Assembly: GCA_937975705.1 (NCBI GenBank)
Contig: CALJTX010000049.1
Location: 1-64,000, forward strand
DNA length: 64,000 nt
DNA from: an uncultured Flavobacteriia bacterium
GTDB taxonomy: Bacteria; Bacteroidota; Bacteroidia; Flavobacteriales_D; Crocinitomicaceae
Direction: 5' to 3'
A program made the translations under genes and the position numbers. Every line of letters starts with the position of its first letter. The first letter of the stretch is position 1. Positions 8,746 to 18,169 of this stretch are shown here, one piece after another. The notes beneath the pieces were generated by a model. That model did no database searches. It saw nothing but the letters and a program-made list of their open reading frames with translations, and was not told where the DNA came from.

Positions 8746-8753
8746 GAAAGTTA
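8746..8753 (-). promoter_or_regulatory. probable promoter of the sigma factor gene
   Basis: The minus strand reads TAACTTTC (TAnnTTTG with the last base changed), 13 bases before the sigma ATG at 8732, inside the 48-base gap after nuoN. It would let the sigma pair be expressed apart from the nuo operon, although read-through remains possible because no terminator hairpin is visible. Confidence 0.4.
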
Positions 8754-8780
8754 ACGACTAATGGTTGGAACAGTTCTGGT

Positions 8781-10112
8781 TTAAATAAAATAGATTGCAC
8801 CAACTGAAGCAAGTGCGGTAAAGACCAAAACAATAATTTGCTCTACGGACAACTGAATGCGCATGCTTACTGTTGGTTTTTTAAGTGCCAAAAGCATCAA
8901 GCGCAAGTAAACAAATGCACCAATAACCGAGGCAATAAGTGCTAGCATGGCAGTGTAAGGCACGTGAGGTACGGCAGACCACAAGAGGGTGTATTTTCCG
9001 AAGAAACCAGCTAAAGGTGGAATACCAGCTAGGGAGAATAGCGCCAATACGAGAGAAACACCAATTAATGGGTTTTTCCAGGCAATGCCTTCCCAGTTGG
9101 CTAAACTATCCGAAGCATCGTTGGTCGCTTGGTTGATGGCTACTAGCGCTATTGTTGCTACTGCATAGGCTGCAACAAAAACAAAGAGATTGCTATTGTG
9201 AGTGTCGGCTAGGGCAAAAAGCATGAGACCTGCATTGGCGATTGAAGAGTAAGCGATGAGTCTTCTGAAACTGGTTTGTTTCCAAGCGGTGATGTAACCA
9301 TAGAACATAGACACCACGATAAGCAGACTGACGAGGTCAATCCAGAAGAAATAAGAATCTCTAAACACTTGTCCAAAAACGTTCACTACCGCATATACAC
9401 CAGCAATTTTGACAACTGTGGACATGTACATGAGCACTGCATTAGATGCGCCATCATAAACGTCTGGCCCCCAGAAATGGAAAGGAACTGCACCAATTTT
9501 AAAGGTGAAACCTGCCAATAAGAACAAACTACCAATCATGGCCATTGGGCTTTGCCAAATGCCAATTGCGAGATTTGATTGGATTTCGACGAGCTGAAAA
9601 CTACCTGTTGCGCCGTACAAAAGAGCAATTCCAAATAGGATAATAGCTGAGGCAAATGAACCTGTAAAAAAGTATTTCACGGCAGCTTCTGCAGAGGTGC
9701 TGCTTCCTTTGTCAATCCCTACGAGTACATAGATTGGAATCGAAAGAATTTCGAGGCCAATGAAAAACAACATGAGGTCGTTGGGTTGAGCCATAAGAAT
9801 GGCACCGCACAAGGAAAAAAGAATGAGTCCGAGGTAGTCGCCAGTGTGTTCGCTGTCATGTTGATAACGCTTGAAGCCGCCTAGGATGGCAAGAAGCGTA
9901 ACTGCACACAATAAAATGATCACGATACCTTGGGTTGGAACATATGCAGCATAGGAAGTGAAGGGCGAGGTGTAACTACCTCTAAAGTAAGCTGCTAAAC
10001 CTGCGCCAATTAAACCAAGGCTTGCAATCAATAGAGAAGCAACCGGTTTTTTGCTCATCCCGACAAAAAGACCAATGAGTCCGGTGATAAAAAGAATAAT
10101 GATACTATCCAT
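8781..10112 (-). CDS. nuoN: NADH-quinone oxidoreductase subunit N
   Basis: 443 residues, antiporter-like membrane subunit of complex I. The key Glu lies in FFIGLEILSIPIYVL (about residue 120), and the broken-helix region carries Lys and His in FKIGAVPFHFWGPDVYDG. Fourteen or so membrane helices are expected. It is the last gene of the nuo operon, 8 bases after nuoM. It is slightly shorter than the E. coli protein, as is usual in Bacteroidota. Confidence 0.96.
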   Translation of the reverse strand: MDSIIILFITGLIGLFVGMSKKPVASLLIASLGLIGAGLAAYFRGSYTSPFTSYAAYVPTQGIVIILLCAVTLLAILGGFKRYQHDSEHTGDYLGLILFSLCGAILMAQPNDLMLFFIGLEILSIPIYVLVGIDKGSSTSAEAAVKYFFTGSFASAIILFGIALLYGATGSFQLVEIQSNLAIGIWQSPMAMIGSLFLLAGFTFKIGAVPFHFWGPDVYDGASNAVLMYMSTVVKIAGVYAVVNVFGQVFRDSYFFWIDLVSLLIVVSMFYGYITAWKQTSFRRLIAYSSIANAGLMLFALADTHNSNLFVFVAAYAVATIALVAINQATNDASDSLANWEGIAWKNPLIGVSLVLALFSLAGIPPLAGFFGKYTLLWSAVPHVPYTAMLALIASVIGAFVYLRLMLLALKKPTVSMRIQLSVEQIIVLVFTALASVGAIYFI

Positions 10113-10120
10113 GGTGTGAA

Positions 10121-11521
10121 TTAATGAGTAGGTTGAGTAAGACTGTGTGCAACGAAATCAGTGAGGCATTGTGGAGCGAGTCCAAGATAAATGGCCGCAA
10201 CGCTCAGGATGGCAAAAACAAGCCATTCAGACCAATGTAAATCTTGGAAAGAGGCAAATTTGCTTGGTCCGAACATCGGGACTTGATAAGCGCGCAGCAT
10301 GTACACCGCTCCTAAAACAAGTGTGGTGCTGGCAATAAATCCGGTAACGGCATGAGCACTAAAGAGGGCCTTGATCAAGAAGAATTCGCCGATGAAACCT
10401 GCTGTAAATGGAACTGACAAGGATATAAATGTCAAGACGGCAAACCAAAATCCGAAGCGCGGTGCTATTTTGGCAATACCACCGAGTTCGCCCAATTGGC
10501 GCGTTCCGAGGCGTTGCTCAATGATGCCCGCCGCTAAAAATAAGCCAATAGAAACAATACTGTGATTGACAATTTGCACAACTGCAATTTGATTGGTATC
10601 ATAATCATTGAGCATAAGTGCCGCCGCAATGAGGCCGAGGTGGCTTAAAGATGCGTAGGCAAATAAAGTTTTTATATCTGATTGGCGAATGGCAATAACG
10701 GCGCCGTAAACAACACCAATTAGCCCTAGGGTGATGATTGGCCAACGCCAAAAATCTGTAGCGACACCATCAAAAATAGGAAGTACCCATTTCAAGAGGC
10801 CAAATAAAGCCATTTTGAGCATGATAGCCGATAAAAGCATGGTACCCGCCACAGGTGCTTTTGTATAGGTTTCTGCTTGCCAAGTGTGGAAGGGAAACAA
10901 AGGAATTTTAACTGCAAAAGCAAAGAGGAAACCACCCATTAGGATGATGCTGGTGTTGCCGAGCGAATTGAGGTCTGCAGCCAAGAGCCCTTCATAGGTG
11001 ATCTCATTGCCGGCGTGCATGAGTCCAATGACAGACAACAACATTGCAAGTGAACCGAGTAAGGTATACAAGAAAAATTGGAGTAGGGCACGTGGTTTCT
11101 CAAAAGATCCAAACCAATAAAGGATCAAGAAGATCGGCAACAACGTGAGCTCCCAGAAAATATAAAACCCTAAGATAGTATTGGTGGTAAACACACCAAT
11201 GAGGCCAAATTGCATCAGTAGGGCAAGCGCTATGAATTTGTTGTCATTGACAATTTTGGTCGTGAAGTTGCTCAAAAAGACGAGTAAGAATACTGCATTG
11301 GTGAGCAAAATCATGGTGAAACTCAGGCTGTCTATGGAGAAGCGCACAAAACGGAGTCCTAAATCTACATAGAGCTGGTCATCTGCATGGAAGCAGCAAA
11401 CCGCTACAATGCTCCAAACAAGCGTTATGGCAGTGGATAGTAAGCCGAACAGACGTGTGAATGCACTTGGAATAAACCAAGCCACCAAACTAAAAACAAG
11501 GGGTAAAAGAATTAGTGCCAA
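10121..11521 (-). CDS. nuoM: NADH-quinone oxidoreductase subunit M
   Basis: About 466 residues, second antiporter-like subunit of complex I. The conserved Glu lies in FYIFWELTLLPIFL and the Lys in VKIPLFPFHTWQAETYTKAP. The frame is open to an ATG at 11578, but those extra 19 residues lie wholly over the conserved nuoL C-terminus in another frame and lack membrane character. A TTG at 11521 gives the expected direct start into helix 1 (LALILLPLVFSLVAWF) and a 10-base overlap with nuoL; I prefer it, without proof. Confidence 0.93.
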   Translation of the reverse strand: MALILLPLVFSLVAWFIPSAFTRLFGLLSTAITLVWSIVAVCCFHADDQLYVDLGLRFVRFSIDSLSFTMILLTNAVFLLVFLSNFTTKIVNDNKFIALALLMQFGLIGVFTTNTILGFYIFWELTLLPIFLILYWFGSFEKPRALLQFFLYTLLGSLAMLLSVIGLMHAGNEITYEGLLAADLNSLGNTSIILMGGFLFAFAVKIPLFPFHTWQAETYTKAPVAGTMLLSAIMLKMALFGLLKWVLPIFDGVATDFWRWPIITLGLIGVVYGAVIAIRQSDIKTLFAYASLSHLGLIAAALMLNDYDTNQIAVVQIVNHSIVSIGLFLAAGIIEQRLGTRQLGELGGIAKIAPRFGFWFAVLTFISLSVPFTAGFIGEFFLIKALFSAHAVTGFIASTTLVLGAVYMLRAYQVPMFGPSKFASFQDLHWSEWLVFAILSVAAIYLGLAPQCLTDFVAHSLTQPTH

Positions 11522-13440
11522 ACCGAAAGTTTTAAAATGTAATAAGCAACAAAAATGATCAGACCAAAAACCATCCAAAATAGATAGCTACTCAAGAAAC
11601 CTGTTTGCCATTTGCGGGTCAGGTTGGCTGTGTTGAGAATGCCGTCGGCGAGTGCGTAGACACCATTGCGCAAGAGTTGGATGTCGAGCACTTTTGCAGT
11701 GAAATCAGAGAGTGCAAGTAGGGGCTTTACAAAAACGGTATGGTAGATTTCGTCAACGTATAGTTTTTGTGCGGAAAGTTGCTCCCAGCCTGAAAGCGCG
11801 TCGTCGGCTTTGGCAGTAGCGCCTTTTTTGGCATAATTGAGATAAGCCCAGATGAAAATACCAATGGCAATGGCGCTGGCAAAAAGCATTAGCCCCATGG
11901 AGGTAGTGAAATCTAGATGGGCGTTATGAACTGTTGATAGACCAAAGGTGCCGTGGCTCAGGTAGTGGTCAAACCAATGGGCAGTGCTTTTGATAAAAAG
12001 ACCTGGTAAATTGAGTAAGCCGCCAAAAATAGAGAGCAACGCAAGTACGAGCAAAGGAAGGGTCATGGACAAACCACTCTCATGTACTTTACTCTTGAGT
12101 GCCTCACCACCACGGAACTGTCCTTGGAAGGTAAGGAAGTAGAGTCTAAACATATATATGGCGGTCATGGAAACGGCAAGTACCAAGACACCGTAAACCA
12201 CAGGGTTGTGGTGTAAGGCTTGCGCCATGATTTCATCTTTGGAGAAAAATCCGGACAAGAATGGAATACCGGCAATAGCCATGGTGCCAATCAAGAAAGT
12301 AAAGTGGGTAAGCGGCATGAGTTTAGCCAGACCACCCATTTTGCGGATGTCTTGTTCTTCGTGCATGCCGTGGATCACAGAACCTGAACCGAGGAACAAC
12401 AATGCTTTGAAGAAAGCGTGTGTAGTGACATGGAAAAGTGCAACGGTATACGCGCCAAAACCAAGTGCGACGAACATAAGACCGAGCTGAGAAACGGTTG
12501 AATATGCCAGTACTTTTTTGATGTCGTTCTGACGCAAGGCCATAAACGCAGCAACAAGTGTTGTGGCCAAACCGACATACAGAATGATGTCTTTGGTAAA
12601 TGGCGCAAGTTCAAATAAGAAATTGGAGCGAACAGTTAGGTAAATACCGGCCGTTACCATGGTTGCGGCGTGGATGAGTGCTGAAACAGGTGTTGGCCCA
12701 GCCATTGCGTCTGGTAGCCACGTAAACAATGGAATTTGAGCACTTTTACCGGTAGCTGCAATAAACAAACTTAGTGTGATGAAGAACATAGCGCCACCTT
12801 GTAAGGCGGTGTTGCCTTGAACTGCTTTTCCAATTTGCAGGAATTCAAGCGTGTTGAATTGGCCAAGCAGCATAAACAAAGCGAGCAAGAGACCAACATC
12901 ACCGATGCGGTTCATGATAAACGCCTTGCGGCCAGCTAAACTGTTTGCCAAACCTTTTTGGGCGTCGTTGTAATGAAAACTGATCAATAAATAAGAGCAC
13001 ATCCCGACACCTTCCCAACCAAAGAAAAGGACAAAATAATTGGACCCGAGTACCAAAAGCAGCATCGAGAAGATAAACAAGTTCAAGTAAGTAAAGAACT
13101 TGTGATACCCTTCGTCGTGGCTCATGTAACCCATTGAGAAGAGGTGAATGAGCGAACCGATTCCGGTGATGATGAGGGTCATCCAAACAGACAACGCATC
13201 GATTTGAAAAGAAGCATTGATGCGCAATTGCTCAAAATCGATGATATTGAAGAGTTTGACGATTTGTGTGCCGTGCAGTCCGGAAAAGAGGGTAGTGGCC
13301 AAAAGAAAAGCGGTAAATACCACTCCTGTGGCCAAACCACCAACCAAAGCTTTGGGCAGTTTCTTGCCAAAAAGCCCGTTGATTGCAAAGCCAATTAGAG
13401 GCAGAGCAATGATGAGAAGAAGCGTCAGGTCTTTTGCCAT
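11512..13440 (-). CDS. nuoL: NADH-quinone oxidoreductase subunit L
   Basis: 642 residues, the largest antiporter-like subunit, with the long lateral helix at its C-terminus. The proton-path Glu is in FVLFFGWEGVGMCSYLL, Lys in AATGKSAQIPLFTWLPDAM, and the discontinuous helix in GPTPVSALIHAATMVTAG. It starts 2 bases after nuoK. Confidence 0.97.
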   Translation of the reverse strand: MAKDLTLLLIIALPLIGFAINGLFGKKLPKALVGGLATGVVFTAFLLATTLFSGLHGTQIVKLFNIIDFEQLRINASFQIDALSVWMTLIITGIGSLIHLFSMGYMSHDEGYHKFFTYLNLFIFSMLLLVLGSNYFVLFFGWEGVGMCSYLLISFHYNDAQKGLANSLAGRKAFIMNRIGDVGLLLALFMLLGQFNTLEFLQIGKAVQGNTALQGGAMFFITLSLFIAATGKSAQIPLFTWLPDAMAGPTPVSALIHAATMVTAGIYLTVRSNFLFELAPFTKDIILYVGLATTLVAAFMALRQNDIKKVLAYSTVSQLGLMFVALGFGAYTVALFHVTTHAFFKALLFLGSGSVIHGMHEEQDIRKMGGLAKLMPLTHFTFLIGTMAIAGIPFLSGFFSKDEIMAQALHHNPVVYGVLVLAVSMTAIYMFRLYFLTFQGQFRGGEALKSKVHESGLSMTLPLLVLALLSIFGGLLNLPGLFIKSTAHWFDHYLSHGTFGLSTVHNAHLDFTTSMGLMLFASAIAIGIFIWAYLNYAKKGATAKADDALSGWEQLSAQKLYVDEIYHTVFVKPLLALSDFTAKVLDIQLLRNGVYALADGILNTANLTRKWQTGFLSSYLFWMVFGLIIFVAYYILKLSVWH

Positions 13441-13442
13441 TG

Positions 13443-13766
13443 TTAATTTTTAAGTTTGTTGTACATATCGATATCGATGGACTTGAGATTGCGGTAAGCC
13501 ATGATAATAATAGAAAGGCCTACAGTGGCTTCTGCAGCAGCTACCACCATTGTAAAAAACACAAAGATTTGCGCATCGCCGTTGTTGTAGTAGGTAGAGA
13601 AGGTCACCAACATGAGGTTCACGGCATTGAGCATGAGTTCAATACACATGAGGAGCACAATCATGTTTTTGCGCGTCATGGCGCCAATGGCACCAATTGT
13701 AAATAGCGCAAAGGAGACGAATAGGTAAAAATCGAGGGAAGTCCCGATGCTAGAAGCTGCTTGCAT
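13443..13766 (-). CDS. nuoK: NADH-quinone oxidoreductase subunit K
   Basis: 107 residues from the ATG at 13766. A longer frame exists, but its N-terminus overlaps nuoJ. It has three membrane helices with the two conserved acidic residues in the core (MCIELMLNAVNLML and VVAAAEATVGLSI), which form part of the proton path. One base separates the nuoJ stop from this ATG. Confidence 0.95.
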   Translation of the reverse strand: MQAASSIGTSLDFYLFVSFALFTIGAIGAMTRKNMIVLLMCIELMLNAVNLMLVTFSTYYNNGDAQIFVFFTMVVAAAEATVGLSIIIMAYRNLKSIDIDMYNKLKN

Positions 13767-13767
13767 A

Positions 13768-14280
13768 TTATTCGATGATTTGGTTTTCGCGTTTGGCGAG
13801 CAAGATTGCACCAACCATAGCTGCGATAAATAGAATAGAGGTGAGTTCAAAGGCTACGATATACTTTGAAAACAAGAGGTTTCCGAGTTCTTTGACCAAA
13901 CCGATTTGACTGTGGTTTTCACGGTAAGACTGCCCCAAAATGAGCGTGTCCTTGAGTGCGGTAATGAGCACTAAAAAGAGCGATCCGCCGGCAATAAATG
14001 CGGCAAGTTGTGAACCTTTTGCAGTAACTGGCTCCATTTCCTTGTTGAGATTGAGGAGCATCAGTACAAATAAGAACAAGACCATAATGGCGCCTGCATA
14101 GACAATCATGTTCACGACCGCTAAAAATTGCGCGTTCATCATGATGTACATAGAGGTAATTAAAAAGAAGGTAACGACTAAATAAATGACGCTACGTACT
14201 GGGTGCTTACTGAGCACGACCATTAGGGCCGCTGCCAAGGTAAGGCTACCTAAGATGATGGAGATGATTTGTAAACTCAT
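13768..14280 (-). CDS. nuoJ: NADH-quinone oxidoreductase subunit J
   Basis: 170 residues, five-helix membrane subunit of complex I. The Gly-rich third helix region (VNMIVYAGAIMVLFLFVLML) carries the pi-bulge signature. Its ATG overlaps the nuoI stop by 4 bases. Confidence 0.95.
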   Translation of the reverse strand: MSLQIISIILGSLTLAAALMVVLSKHPVRSVIYLVVTFFLITSMYIMMNAQFLAVVNMIVYAGAIMVLFLFVLMLLNLNKEMEPVTAKGSQLAAFIAGGSLFLVLITALKDTLILGQSYRENHSQIGLVKELGNLLFSKYIVAFELTSILFIAAMVGAILLAKRENQIIE

Positions 14281-14819
14281 AATTGGGTACGTTTACCGGT
14301 GTGTTGTCTTTTGGTGATGTCGATGCGCTGCTCTAGAGATTCGACTAGTTTGTCTTTTCCGTAGGTGAAGTTGTCGCGCTCAAAGTAGGTAGGAACCAAA
14401 CGGTCCGTTAAGAAAATAGCTTCTTTAGGACACGCTTCTTCACACAAGCCACAGAAAATACAGCGCAGCATATTGATTTCATAGGTGGCTGCATATTTTT
14501 CTTCGCGGTAGAGGTGCTCTTCTCCGCGTTCGCGCTCAGCGGCGGTCATGGTGATGGCTTCGGCAGGGCAAGCCACTGCGCACAAACCACAAGCCGTACA
14601 GTTTTCTCGGCCCTGCTCATCTCTTTTCAAGACATGTTGCCCACGGTAAACCGGAGCAAATTCGCGGGTTTCTTCTGGATATTTGATGGTTTTGCGCTTG
14701 CGAAACATGTGGCGCAGCGTTGTGATCATTCCACTGATAATGGCAGGAAGATAAATCTTCTCCCAAAGCGTCATGGGTTTGTCAGAAACGACTTTTTTGC
14801 GATTGGTTAAGCTTTCCAT
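14277..14819 (-). CDS. nuoI: NADH-quinone oxidoreductase subunit I (two 4Fe-4S clusters)
   Basis: 180 residues, peripheral-arm subunit carrying clusters N6a and N6b. Two ferredoxin motifs are visible: CTACGLCAVACP (about residue 73) and CIFCGLCEEACP (about 116). An amphipathic N-terminal stretch lies along the membrane. It lies 13 bases after nuoH and overlaps nuoJ by 4. Confidence 0.97.
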   Translation of the reverse strand: MESLTNRKKVVSDKPMTLWEKIYLPAIISGMITTLRHMFRKRKTIKYPEETREFAPVYRGQHVLKRDEQGRENCTACGLCAVACPAEAITMTAAERERGEEHLYREEKYAATYEINMLRCIFCGLCEEACPKEAIFLTDRLVPTYFERDNFTYGKDKLVESLEQRIDITKRQHTGKRTQL

Positions 14820-14832
14820 TGTATATACTTAA

Positions 14833-15858
14833 TTAGAACCAGCCATTTTTATAGGCGATGACCAAACCAGTTACCAATAAATTGATAAGGGAGAGTGGGA
14901 GCAATGATTTCCAGCCCAAGTGCATGAGTTGGTCAAAACGAAAGCGCGGGATAGTCCAGCGGATCCACATGATCACGAAAATGAATATAAAGATTTTGGT
15001 AGCAAAAGCAGCGATGCCAAGAATAGCCAACGTGTTGCCACTGAAATGACTCATGCCCGGGAAGTTGTATCCACCAAAGAATAAAATAGCCATAATGGCT
15101 GAAGACACAAACATAGAGGTGTACTCGGCAAAAAGATACAAACCGAGTTTCATTGAGCTGTATTCAGTATGGTAACCACCTACAAGCTCAGATTCACACT
15201 CTGGTAAGTCAAATGGTGCACGGTTGAGCTCAGCAAGTGCGCAGATAAAGAAAATCAAAAAGGCAACAGGCTGATAAACGATATTCCATACTGCACTTTG
15301 ACCTTCTACGATAGCGTTCAAGCTCAGTGAACCAGATAACAATACGATGGTAATGGCAGAAACACCCATTGCCAATTCGTATGAAATCATTTGAGAGCTC
15401 GCACGAATAGCGCCGTAGAGGGAATATTTATTGTTGGAAGCCCAACCACCGATCATGATGCCGTAAACACCAATAGAAATGACGCCGAAAACATAAAGAA
15501 TTCCGATATTGATGTCTGCAACTTGCAAAACGATATCGCGACCGAAAAGATGTAATTTGGGTCCCCATGGAATGACTGCGCTGGTAATGAGCGCCGTAAA
15601 CATAGCGATACCTGGCCCAATAATAAAGAGCCATTTGTCGGCTTTTGCAGGGATGAAATCTTCTTTAAGGAACATTTTGACACCATCGGCAATAGGCTGA
15701 AGAATGCCGAATGGCCCTGCGCGGTCTGGTCCAACGCGGTCTTGGATCCAGGCGGCCAATTTTCTTTCAAAGTAGGTCATGTAGGCTGCTGCACCCAAAG
15801 AAACGAGGAAGAGCAGAATGACGAGTATTGATTTTTCTATGAGCAACGCTGTATCCAT
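14833..15858 (-). CDS. nuoH: NADH-quinone oxidoreductase subunit H
   Basis: 341 residues, eight-helix subunit that forms the quinone chamber. The conserved segments ERKLAAWIQDRVGPDRAG, ADGVKMFLKEDFIP, AELNRAPFDLPECESELVGG and YHTEYSSMK hold the acidic residues of the E-channel. The ATG overlaps the nuoG stop by one base (TAATG). Confidence 0.97.
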   Translation of the reverse strand: MDTALLIEKSILVILLFLVSLGAAAYMTYFERKLAAWIQDRVGPDRAGPFGILQPIADGVKMFLKEDFIPAKADKWLFIIGPGIAMFTALITSAVIPWGPKLHLFGRDIVLQVADINIGILYVFGVISIGVYGIMIGGWASNNKYSLYGAIRASSQMISYELAMGVSAITIVLLSGSLSLNAIVEGQSAVWNIVYQPVAFLIFFICALAELNRAPFDLPECESELVGGYHTEYSSMKLGLYLFAEYTSMFVSSAIMAILFFGGYNFPGMSHFSGNTLAILGIAAFATKIFIFIFVIMWIRWTIPRFRFDQLMHLGWKSLLPLSLINLLVTGLVIAYKNGWF

Positions 15859-16820
15859 TAGTGAAGGAGTTTGGGGTTGTTGTCGTTTTTGGTGGCGTAT
15901 TTGCCTTGTGAGATCACAGAATGACGGTCAATTTTGCGCGGGCCAATGAGGTTCCAGTTGCTAGGATCTTTTTTGTCAAAGCGGCAATCGTTGCAAATCC
16001 AGGCGGTTTTGTCTTCGATGGTTTCGACCTCACCGTATTTGTCTTTGCGGGCCGTAACACGGAATATTTCGTTGCCGAACATCCAAACGACCGCTTTACC
16101 CGAACACTTGGTGCAAGCGCATTCGGCTTCGTAAGGCTTCAAGAACCAAACGCGAGATTTGAAACGGAAGGTTTTGTCGGTGAGCGCACCTACCGGGCAA
16201 ACGTCGATCATGTTGCCAGAAAAGTCGTTGTCGATGGCGTTTTCAATGTAGGTGGAGATTTCTGCGTGTTCGCCGCGGTGCAAAACGCCGTGTACGCGTT
16301 TGTCTGTGAGTTGGTTTGCCACAGCTACACAACGGTAGCACAAAATGCAACGGTTCATGTGCAACTTGATCTTGTTGCCAATATCAATTGGGCTAAAGGT
16401 TCTGCGCTCTTCGCGGTAACGTGTTTTGGCTGATCCGTGTTCGTAGCCGAGGTCTTGGAGGTGACATTCGCCAGCTTGGTCGCATACCGGGCAGTCAAGT
16501 GGGTGGTTCACTAACAAGAATTCTACTACGCCACCGCGGTTGGTCTGAACACGCTCAGAAGTTTTGTTCTTGACAACCATACCGTCCATGACGGTTGTGG
16601 AGCAAGAAGCTACCAATTTAGGCATCGGACGTGGGTCTGCGGTAGAGCCAGCTGCAACTTCTACCAAGCAAGTGCGACATTTACCGCCTGTGCCAGGGAG
16701 TTTGCTGTAGTAGCACATGGCAGGAGGAACGAGGTCTCCGCCAGCTTGTCGTGCCGCGTTGAGGATGGTAGTTCCTGGTGCTACTTCAATTTCGACGTCG
16801 TCTATAGTTACTTTTATCAT
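15858..16820 (-). CDS. nuoG: NADH-quinone oxidoreductase subunit G, short form
   Basis: 320 residues from the ATG at 16820; an in-frame TTG at 16835 overlaps nuoF. Four cysteine groups are visible: C36, C48, C51, C73 ([2Fe-2S]); H106, C110, C113, C119 (N5-type His/Cys 4Fe-4S); C158, C161, C164, C208 (N4-type); and C234, C236, C239, C276, C279, a remnant resembling the N7 region at the edge of the molybdopterin-like fold. The large C-terminal molybdopterin-like domain of E. coli NuoG is absent, as known for many Bacteroidota. Confidence 0.95.
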   Translation of the reverse strand: MIKVTIDDVEIEVAPGTTILNAARQAGGDLVPPAMCYYSKLPGTGGKCRTCLVEVAAGSTADPRPMPKLVASCSTTVMDGMVVKNKTSERVQTNRGGVVEFLLVNHPLDCPVCDQAGECHLQDLGYEHGSAKTRYREERRTFSPIDIGNKIKLHMNRCILCYRCVAVANQLTDKRVHGVLHRGEHAEISTYIENAIDNDFSGNMIDVCPVGALTDKTFRFKSRVWFLKPYEAECACTKCSGKAVVWMFGNEIFRVTARKDKYGEVETIEDKTAWICNDCRFDKKDPSNWNLIGPRKIDRHSVISQGKYATKNDNNPKLLH

Positions 16821-16824
16821 AGGA

Positions 16825-18165
16825 CTAAGCTTCAAGCGGTGCTTGGATTAAACCATAATTTCTTGTTTGCGCCTCTTGTGGAGACTTCACGTGCCATTCA
16901 AATTCATCTCTGAAATGGCGAATAGCGGCAGCTACTGGCCAAGCGGCAGCATCACCTAAGGGGCAAATGGTATTGCCTTCAATTTTTTTGTTGATTTCTT
17001 CGAGCAGACTGATGTCTTCTAAAGTGCCTGTACCGTGTTCGAGGCGGTATAGGACTTTTTCCATCCAGCCTGTACCTTCTCTACATGGCGAACACTGACC
17101 ACAAGACTCATGCGCGTAGAAACGTGCAAAGTTCCAGGTATTGCGCACAATACATTGGTCTTCGTCAAAGACAATAAAGCCTCCTGAACCAAGCATTGAT
17201 CCACTGGCAAAACCGCCGTCAGCCAAGCTTTCGTAGGTCATGAGGCGATCGGTACCTGCTGCTGTTTTGGTCACGAGGTAGTGTGGCAAAATTGGAACAG
17301 AAGAGCCTCCGGGAATACACGCTTTGAGTTTTTTGCCATTGGCAATGCCGCGGCAGTAGTTGTCTCCGTAGATGAATTCTTCGACAGATAAGCCAAGTTC
17401 GATTTCGTACACACCTGGGCGTACAAGATTGCCACTTGCTGATATAAGTTTGGTTCCGGTAGAGCGCTCAATGCCAATTTTGGCATACGCTTCGCCGCCT
17501 TCATTGACAATAGGTACAACTGCAGCGATAGATTCAACGTTGTTGACTACCGTTGGGTTCCCCCACAATCCTTTTACAGCTGGAAAGGGTGGTTTCATGC
17601 GTGGGTTGCCACGTTTTCCTTCGAGTGATTCGAGGAGTGCGGTTTCTTCGCCGCAAATGTAGGCACCTCCACCGGGCGTAACAACGAGGTCGAGGTCGTA
17701 ACCTGAACCGAGGATATTTTTTCCGAGCATGCCGTTGGCATACGCTTCAGCAATAGCTTTTTCGAGAATGCGCAAGACATACATGAACTCGCCGCGTATA
17801 TAAATGAAAGAACGGCGCGCACCCAATGCATAGCTCGAGGTAATCATGCCTTCGATGAGCAAATGCGGGAGCTTTTCCATGAGGTAGCGGTCTTTGAACG
17901 TACCGGGTTCAGATTCGTCGGCGTTGCAAACCAAGTGGCGTTCAACACCTTCTGGCTTTGCCAAAAAAGACCATTTCATTCCGGTTGGGAAACCAGCGCC
18001 TCCGCGACCGCGCAAACCTGATTTTTTGACCTCTTCGACGACGTCGTCGGGGCTCATGGTTTTGAGTGCCTTTTCAACCGATGCATAGCCACCGTGTTTG
18101 CGGTAAGTTTCATAAGAAGCAATTCCTGGAACTTCTGCGTGTTCTATGAGTAGTTTTCTTGACAT
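16825..18165 (-). CDS. nuoF: NADH-quinone oxidoreductase subunit F (NADH/FMN site)
   Basis: 446 residues. The Gly-rich NADH/FMN loop GRGGAGFPTGMKW lies near residue 55. The second glycine loop is PGGGAYICGEETALLESLEG. The N3 4Fe-4S ligands are CGQCSPCREG (about 355) plus the Cys in NTICPLGD (about 396). It takes electrons from NADH to FMN and on through the cluster chain. Four bases separate it from nuoE and four from nuoG. Confidence 0.97.
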   Translation of the reverse strand: MSRKLLIEHAEVPGIASYETYRKHGGYASVEKALKTMSPDDVVEEVKKSGLRGRGGAGFPTGMKWSFLAKPEGVERHLVCNADESEPGTFKDRYLMEKLPHLLIEGMITSSYALGARRSFIYIRGEFMYVLRILEKAIAEAYANGMLGKNILGSGYDLDLVVTPGGGAYICGEETALLESLEGKRGNPRMKPPFPAVKGLWGNPTVVNNVESIAAVVPIVNEGGEAYAKIGIERSTGTKLISASGNLVRPGVYEIELGLSVEEFIYGDNYCRGIANGKKLKACIPGGSSVPILPHYLVTKTAAGTDRLMTYESLADGGFASGSMLGSGGFIVFDEDQCIVRNTWNFARFYAHESCGQCSPCREGTGWMEKVLYRLEHGTGTLEDISLLEEINKKIEGNTICPLGDAAAWPVAAAIRHFRDEFEWHVKSPQEAQTRNYGLIQAPLEA

Positions 18166-18169
18166 GGGC

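Noticed and set aside
11522..11578. ATG start of nuoM at 11578
   Set aside because: Possible, but the added residues are a shadow of the nuoL C-terminus and break the usual direct start into a membrane helix. Not fully excluded.
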